A DNA stretch of 64,000 nucleotides, taken from the NCBI RefSeq assembly GCF_004799665.1, contig NZ_CP031310.1, positions 302,887 through 366,886 on the forward strand, in the 5' to 3' direction. Both the position numbers and the translations under genes were made by a program. How positions within the stretch are numbered: the first letter of the stretch is position 1; every line of letters starts with the position of its first letter. Shown in pieces: positions 59,217-64,000 of the stretch. The notes under the pieces were generated by a model that was not told the origin of the DNA, did not search any database, and worked only from the letters and a program-made list of their open reading frames with translations. This DNA comes from Halapricum salinum. GTDB lineage: Archaea; Halobacteriota; Halobacteria; Halobacteriales; Haloarculaceae.

Positions 59217-59591
59217 TCACGCGACGCTGAGGCCGGAGTCCGTCCGTTCGATCTCGACGCTCCGAGGGACTTCTTCCCGCACGACCGGCGTCAGTTCGAG
59301 CAACTCCTGGTCGTCCGTCTCGACCCACTCGGTTCCGCGCTCCGGATCCCATGCGAACGGGGTCCAACTGTTGGACTCGAACCGTTCCCAGATGTCGACT
59401 CCCCCGTAGTACTCCCCGTCGTTACCTCGATACAGCATCAGTCTGAACCCCCTCCTCTCCCACCCTGTTCCGACCTCGATGCACCCGGCTGTTCCACATA
59501 CTGTCCTGACGTGGTGCCCGTCCACTTGATACGCTGTCCCGACATGGTGACCGTCCCCTTGGATCTCTTTGTCGGATGCGCTCTCTCGCAC
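59217..59591 (-). CDS. Conserved-looking hypothetical protein
   Basis: 124 residues from a GTG at 59591; the true start is uncertain because the AT-rich TATA candidate (ATTATTAATA at 59601-59610) is very close. Middle part VCGTAGCIEVGTGWERRGFRLMLYRGNDGEYYGGVDIW, then a DPERGTEWVETDDQELLELT. It has the pair of cysteines in VCGTAGC. No known family recognised. The coding bias is weaker than for neighbours, so it may be spurious. Confidence 0.45.
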   Translation of the reverse strand: MRESASDKEIQGDGHHVGTAYQVDGHHVRTVCGTAGCIEVGTGWERRGFRLMLYRGNDGEYYGGVDIWERFESNSWTPFAWDPERGTEWVETDDQELLELTPVVREEVPRSVEIERTDSGLSVA

Positions 59592-59651
59592 CCGAGTATA
59601 ATTATTAATAGCTCGGATTAGATCGGCGTGGGTGCTTATGCAGAAGTGTTT

Positions 59652-60320
59652 TTAAATATCGTCTGTGATGGCGTCTTCGACGAGTTTCTCGACGCCGTCG
59701 CGAATGTGTCTGGAGAGCGTCTGTGGCGTCACGCCGAAGTCTTCGGAGAGGTCTTCCAGCGTCGTCCTGCTGGGCGTCTCGAAGTAGCCGTGTTCGTGTG
59801 CCAGCGCCAGTGCCTCCCGCTGTCGGTCCGTGAGTGTTTGCCGTCCGGTTTCGAGACCCCGTTCGACGTACAGTCGCTCGACGTCGACGTAATCGCAGAT
59901 GTCTCGCGCGCTCCGGCGAAATGCGGAGAGCGAGTCTCGGCCGGGACATCGGGCTCGTAGGTGCAACCCGTCCGCGTCACGGCTGGCCTTGATCGTGGTG
60001 ACGTCGAGCTCGCGAAACAGGGGAAACACGAGCGGTTGCTCGGGCGGGAACGACCGGGTCCTGACGTGATAGAGTGCCTTCTCACCGATTTCAGCTACGA
60101 CGTACCGCTCGGCCACGCTATCGTCGGCGCCGAGCGCCGCGTCGAACGCGTCGAGATCGTCACCCGAGCACCACCAGAAGAAGACGTACCGGGTGTTCCC
60201 CTCTCGATCGCTCACGTAGTGGAAATCCTCGAAGGTGGCTTCGACGCCGTGGTCCACGTCGAACGCCTCCTCGAAGAGGATGAGGTTCCCGTGGAGTCGC
60301 AACACAGCGACGATGCTCAT
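59652..60320 (-). CDS. HTH_10 (bacterio-opsin activator type) transcriptional regulator
   Basis: 222 residues. C-terminal HTH_10 domain: TDRQREALALAHEHGYFETP, SRTTLEDLSEDFGVTPQTLS, RHIRDGVEKLVEDAI. The N-terminal part (about 1-150) is a sensor-like domain without a recognised ligand motif (VEATFEDFHYVSDREGNTRY, EKALYHVRTRSFPPEQPLVF). Single gene on the minus strand. The promoter region TTACGTATTTTTG lies 15-30 bases upstream of the start. Confidence 0.88.
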   Translation of the reverse strand: MSIVAVLRLHGNLILFEEAFDVDHGVEATFEDFHYVSDREGNTRYVFFWWCSGDDLDAFDAALGADDSVAERYVVAEIGEKALYHVRTRSFPPEQPLVFPLFRELDVTTIKASRDADGLHLRARCPGRDSLSAFRRSARDICDYVDVERLYVERGLETGRQTLTDRQREALALAHEHGYFETPSRTTLEDLSEDFGVTPQTLSRHIRDGVEKLVEDAITDDI

Positions 60321-60380
60321 ACGCCAAATCGTTCACAAAAATACGTAATAGTGATGGGCGACTGCCGAACGACGCCTGTT

Positions 60381-61541
60381 CTACAACAGATCAGCGTCAG
60401 CGAGCCGCTCGACGGCTTCTTCCAGCCGTTCTTTGCTCGCGGCGTAGCTCAGCCGGACGTAGCCGGGCGTGCCGAACGGACTCCCCGGGACGGTGGCGAC
60501 CTGCGCTTTCTCGACGGCTTCCTCGGCCCAGGCCTGGTCGTCCTCGCGGACGGGCAGCATCAGGTAGAACGCGCCTTCCGGGACGGGGACGTCCTTGCCG
60601 TGCTCGGCGAAGAGATCGATCAGCATGTCGCGGCGTTCCTCGAATGCGTCGCGCATCTCGACGATCTCCTCGTCGACCTCCTCCAGTGCGGTGACGCCGG
60701 CGTGCTGGACGAAGTTCACGGCACAGGTCACGGAGTGGCTGTGGAGTTTGCCGGCCTGCTCGACGATGGACTCGGGGGCGGCGAAGTAGCCCAGCCGCCA
60801 GCCCGTCATTGCGTAGGCCTTCGAGAAGCCGTTCAGCGTGATCGTCCGGCCTTCCATCCCGTCGAGGGTACCGAGACTGATCGCTTCGGCGTCGCCGTAG
60901 GTGATCTCCTTGTAGATCTCGTCCGAAATGACGGCGAAGTCGTGCTCGACCGCGAGGTCGCGCACGCCTTCGAGGGCCTCACGGGAGTAGACCGCACCGT
61001 GGGGGTTGCCCGGACTGTTGACGACGAGCAGTTCAGTGTCGTCGCTCACAGTCGCTGCGAGTTCGTCCAGCGCGGGTTCGAGATCGAAGTCGTACTGGGA
61101 GGTGTCGACCCGCGAGAGCGAGCCGCCGGCGAGTTTGACCATCGCCTCGTAGGAGACCCACGCGGGATCGAGCAGGCACACTTCATCTCCGTCGTCGATC
61201 ACGGTCTGGAAGATCTCGTAGAGGGCCTGCTTGCCGCCGGGGGTGACGATGATGTTCTCCTCGCCGTACTGGGTGAGGCCGTCGGCGTGGAGTTTGTCGA
61301 CGATGGCGTCTTTGAGTTCGGGGATCCCGTTCGAGGAGGTGTAGCCGACGTCGCCGGCGTCGAGCGAGTCTTTGGCGGCCTGTTTGATCGACTCGGGAGT
61401 GTCGAAGTCCGGCTCTCCGACAGAGAGGTCGACGACGTCCTCGCCCTGGGCTTCCAGTTCGGCGGCGAGGTTCGAGATGGCGATGGTCGCGGACGGTTCG
61501 ACTCGCTGGACACGGTCTGAAAAGTCTGGTTCGTACGTCAT
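60381..61541 (-). CDS. Class I aminotransferase (aspartate aminotransferase-like)
   Basis: 386 residues from MTYEPDFSDRVQRVEPSATI at 61541. PLP Lys lies in ITLNGFSKAYAMTGWRLGYF near 240; phosphate-binding and substrate residues are in VTPGGKQALYEIFQ, VVNSPGNPHGAVYS and GTPGYVRLSYAASKERLEEA. Fits the AspC family (aspB-like); substrate spectrum unknown. Overlaps ribH by four bases (ATGA), so the two form an operon. Confidence 0.9.
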   Translation of the reverse strand: MTYEPDFSDRVQRVEPSATIAISNLAAELEAQGEDVVDLSVGEPDFDTPESIKQAAKDSLDAGDVGYTSSNGIPELKDAIVDKLHADGLTQYGEENIIVTPGGKQALYEIFQTVIDDGDEVCLLDPAWVSYEAMVKLAGGSLSRVDTSQYDFDLEPALDELAATVSDDTELLVVNSPGNPHGAVYSREALEGVRDLAVEHDFAVISDEIYKEITYGDAEAISLGTLDGMEGRTITLNGFSKAYAMTGWRLGYFAAPESIVEQAGKLHSHSVTCAVNFVQHAGVTALEEVDEEIVEMRDAFEERRDMLIDLFAEHGKDVPVPEGAFYLMLPVREDDQAWAEEAVEKAQVATVPGSPFGTPGYVRLSYAASKERLEEAVERLADADLL

Positions 61542-61951
61542 GATTGGAGTGCTGAAACGATGTCGAGCGCGCTCGTTACGGCCTCGCCGCCCTTCTGGGT
61601 GCGGGCCGCGGCTTCGTCCTGGCTCATGCCCGGACCGATAATTCCCAGTGTGACCGGTGTGTCCCGATCGAGACTCACGTCGGTGAGCGCCTGGGCGGCC
61701 GCGTGGCCGATGATCTGGTCGTGGTCGGTGTCGCCGGCGATGATGACCCCGAGGACCACGACGGCGTCGATGTCCTCCCGGCGGGCCAGTCGGTCGGCCG
61801 CCAGCGGCGTATCGTAGGCCCCGGGAACTTCCAGCGTTTCGACAATTTCGGTGTCTGCGTCGGCGGCGGCCTCGCGGGCCGACTGCTCCATCTCCGAGAG
61901 GACGTCGCCGTGTTTGTCGTACTGGCCGATCACCAGCCCGAGACTGACCAT
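61538..61951 (-). CDS. ribH: 6,7-dimethyl-8-ribityllumazine synthase
   Basis: 137 residues from MVSLGLVIGQYDKHGDVLSE at 61951. Lumazine synthase features: VETLEVPGAYDTPLAADRLA, VVVLGVIIAGDTDHDQIIGH (His in the phosphate pocket) and TPVTLGIIGPGMSQDEAAAR. It catalyses the last-but-one step of riboflavin synthesis. The aminotransferase starts within its stop. A flavin link to the ribL-like gene 2.4 kb away is possible. Confidence 0.9.
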   Translation of the reverse strand: MVSLGLVIGQYDKHGDVLSEMEQSAREAAADADTEIVETLEVPGAYDTPLAADRLARREDIDAVVVLGVIIAGDTDHDQIIGHAAAQALTDVSLDRDTPVTLGIIGPGMSQDEAAARTQKGGEAVTSALDIVSALQS

Positions 61952-62062
61952 ACCTGCGAGGTCGGTGCCGTGGGTGAAAGATGTACCGTTCCCGGCCTGA
62001 CCGGGACCCACACCGAGCCGAGACCGGAAAACTTCTATCGTCCCGCCCTGGCATTGGTGACG

Positions 62063-63958
62063 ATGGCTGACTCCCCGTCGGATCAGCGTCCTGACCCCCG
62101 CGAGGCGTTCGCCGACGCGCTCCCGTTCTGGCTTCAGGGGCCGAACGGTGTCGTCGCCGCGGTGGTCTGTGTCGCCGTCCTCGCACTGGTCGCCCGGCTG
62201 ACCCTGCTGGGAGCGCGTCCGGCCCACTTCGACGAGGCTCGCGTCGCCTACTGGGCGCTGTACGCGCTCGAAGACGGTCACTTCGCCTATCGATCGATCA
62301 TCCACGGGCCGTTCATCCAGCACGTCGACCGCTGGCTGTTCGGACTCGTCGGAGCCAGCGACTTCACGATGCGGCTGCCGGTCGCGCTCGTCGGCGGCCT
62401 CTTTCCGTTGTCGGCGCTACTCTTTCGTGATCGCCTCCGCAGCGAGGAGACTGTCGCACTGGCACTGTTTCTGGCGTTCAATCCCGTCCTGCTGTACTAC
62501 TCGCGGTTCATGCGCAGCGACGTGCTGGTGGCGGCGTTCATGTTCACGGCACTGGGGATGCTCGTCCGATTGGTCGACCGTCGCAAACCCAGGTATCTCT
62601 ACGGCGCGGCGTTGTTCCTGATGCTGGGGGTCGCCTCCAAGGAGAACTCGGTGCTGTACCCCCTCACGTGGGCCGGCGCGCTCACACTCGTCGCCGGACT
62701 CAGGTGGCTCGGCATCGGGACGCTCGTCCACGATCGACTGTTGAATCGCCCCGAATTCGAGTGGACGGGGATCGACTGGCCGTTCGGGTGGGTATCGACG
62801 CTCCGGACACGAGTTCGGACCCTCCGAAACGATCCCGACGAGAGACGACACGCGCTCCGCTTCGTCGGCCACGGAGTCGCGGCGGTCGCGCTGTTCGGGT
62901 TTCTCTGGCTGTTCATGTTCGCACCCCGCGGCGACGGCCTCGATGGAATGCGGACGAACCCCCTGGGGTCGCCCTCGGTGGGGCTGTGGGAGGCAGTCGG
63001 TGATCCCGGGAAGTGGCCGGCGCTGTTCGACGCCACGTACTCGCAGTTCGCCAGCGAGTATCCGGCGTGGGGCGACAGGGCGGACGGACTCGCGTTCGAG
63101 GCGTATCGAGATCGCCTCGAATCGGCCGTGTTCGACGGCCTGATCGAGACGTCTGCGGCGCTGATCTTGCTGGCGGTTGCGGGCGTCGTCCGTGAGTGGT
63201 ACAGTGCCGAGGGGAGACGGCCACTCGTGTTCTTCCTCTGCTTCGCGGGGGCCGCGTCAGTGGTCGGATACCCAGCGGCACTGTCGATCGGCGGCGGCTG
63301 GAAGTGGAACAACATCCACATCCTCGTCCCGCTTGCAATCCCGGCCGCGGTCGGCCTGGGCGTGTTCTATCGCTGGGGGCGCGACGCCCTCGCCGAGAAC
63401 GACCCGATCGACGTGGGACTGACCTCGCTGATCCTGCTGTTGATCGTCGCGTCGGTGGCCTGGAGCGGGGCCACCCACGTCTACACTAACCCCCAGCACG
63501 AGAGTAACGAACTCGTGCAGTTCGCCCAGCCACACGACGACCTCGATCCGATGCTGGAGACGCTCGAGGAGGCGTCCGACTCCGAGGGCTTGGACGCGAT
63601 CGTCTACAGCGAATCCGGCGAGTGGGAGGAGATCGGCCACGCCTCTCTGCTCAACAACCAGGGGATCGACAACTACTGGAACGTCAGGCCGACGTGCACG
63701 GACCTCGGCGTGTTCCTACCCGCACACTGGCACTTCCAGCAAGCGGGCGTCAACGCGACGTGTGACTATCAGCCCGAGGCCTTCAAACAGCGAGTGACCG
63801 AGAAGAACGTCCCGGTCGTCGTGACGAAAGTCCGTGACGACACGGTCCCGCGGGAGTGGCTCCGCGAGCGATTCACCCACGTCGGCAACTTCAGTATGCG
63901 CTACACCGACCGGGCGGACCCGACCCTGGAAGTGTGGTCGCGCGTCGACGAAAACTGA
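62063..63958 (+). CDS. Agl23-type membrane protein (TIGR03663 family)
   Basis: 631 residues. Glycosyltransferase/PMT-like topology with about twelve hydrophobic helices, starting MADSPSDQRPDPREAFADAL. The first extracellular loop carries RPAHFDEARVAYWALYALED with the acidic residues of GT-C enzymes, and SKENSVLYPLTWAGALTL lies further on. The C-terminal about 130 residues (HESNELVQFAQPHDDLDPML, ...) are extracytoplasmic. Haloarchaeal relatives are annotated as flippase activity-associated protein Agl23; I could not verify the activity. Divergent from ribH; the remaining 42 bases to the window end hold no gene. Confidence 0.85.
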   Translation: MADSPSDQRPDPREAFADALPFWLQGPNGVVAAVVCVAVLALVARLTLLGARPAHFDEARVAYWALYALEDGHFAYRSIIHGPFIQHVDRWLFGLVGASDFTMRLPVALVGGLFPLSALLFRDRLRSEETVALALFLAFNPVLLYYSRFMRSDVLVAAFMFTALGMLVRLVDRRKPRYLYGAALFLMLGVASKENSVLYPLTWAGALTLVAGLRWLGIGTLVHDRLLNRPEFEWTGIDWPFGWVSTLRTRVRTLRNDPDERRHALRFVGHGVAAVALFGFLWLFMFAPRGDGLDGMRTNPLGSPSVGLWEAVGDPGKWPALFDATYSQFASEYPAWGDRADGLAFEAYRDRLESAVFDGLIETSAALILLAVAGVVREWYSAEGRRPLVFFLCFAGAASVVGYPAALSIGGGWKWNNIHILVPLAIPAAVGLGVFYRWGRDALAENDPIDVGLTSLILLLIVASVAWSGATHVYTNPQHESNELVQFAQPHDDLDPMLETLEEASDSEGLDAIVYSESGEWEEIGHASLLNNQGIDNYWNVRPTCTDLGVFLPAHWHFQQAGVNATCDYQPEAFKQRVTEKNVPVVVTKVRDDTVPREWLRERFTHVGNFSMRYTDRADPTLEVWSRVDEN

Positions 63959-64000
63959 CTGGGCGTCGCGAGTTGGGACCACGGGCGGCCTCTCGTCGCC

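Noticed and set aside
60381-62186. Long upstream extension of the aminotransferase frame
   Set aside because: Extension is an out-of-frame read of ribH; the aminotransferase starts at 61541.

Overview
The window is chromosomal DNA from a haloarchaeon (class Halobacteria). Evidence: high GC with strong G/C preference at third codon positions, very acidic proteins, twin-arginine secretion signals, TATA-type promoters, geranylgeranyl reductase, halocyanin, archaeal S15/S3Ae and KEOPS Pcc1, HTH_10 regulators, archaeal type IV pilins and a tRNA-Ala without encoded CCA. The genus cannot be fixed from the sequence alone; the gene set resembles Haloarculaceae-type genomes.

Layout. 1-6.4 kb: an exported-protein locus. 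Four tandem minus-strand genes encode Tat/SipW-like signal proteins of the DUF1102 type, one fused to a right-handed beta-helix. They diverge from a DUF7344-type membrane regulator and a tiny SipW-like exported protein; another signal-peptide gene is cut by the left edge. This locus carries a recurring promoter-proximal motif and two copies of a tRNA T-arm-like hairpin. 6.5-11.3 kb: ferredoxin, geranylgeranyl reductase, a lone pilin, an M20 amidohydrolase and an HTH/membrane pair, ending in four exact 60-bp tandem repeats. 11.3-18.9 kb: CBS-ParB protein, TrkA-N/DHH protein, Lrp regulator with 2-oxoacid:ferredoxin oxidoreductase genes, a UspA-like protein and an acyl-CoA dehydrogenase. 19-22.7 kb: a decayed methyltransferase, a hairpin cluster, CheC, a short GlpA-like protein and an O-methyltransferase. 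22.8-27.9 kb: two tandem copies of a two-gene module (Tat lipoprotein beta-propeller plus polytopic membrane protein), next to an MscS C-terminal fragment. 27.9-30.7 kb: RidA, thioredoxin-like, MFS and small winged-helix genes.

30.8-49.1 kb is the main accessory system: a PilB/TadA-type ATPase and PilC/TadC-type membrane platform, followed by pilin-like genes in the order A-B-C-D-E-F. After a tRNA-Ala gene comes a second cassette in the order A'-B'-C'-D'-E', with an F-like gene on the opposite strand. Each carries a short positively charged leader ending in RG or RA before a hydrophobic helix. In the first cassette, D has gained PKD and LamG-like adhesive domains and F a von Willebrand A domain, which suggests a specialised surface or adhesion filament.

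49.3-64 kb is mostly housekeeping: rps15, a RecJ-like protein, pcc1 and rps3ae as one operon behind an 80-bp nested palindrome; halocyanin, a CDP-alcohol phosphatidyltransferase, a HEAT protein, a secreted phospholipase D-like protein, an S1/OB/DHH nuclease, JAMM plus FAD synthase, an HTH_10 regulator, ribH plus an aminotransferase, and an Agl23-like membrane protein. No CRISPR array, complete insertion sequence, integrase or rRNA gene is visible.
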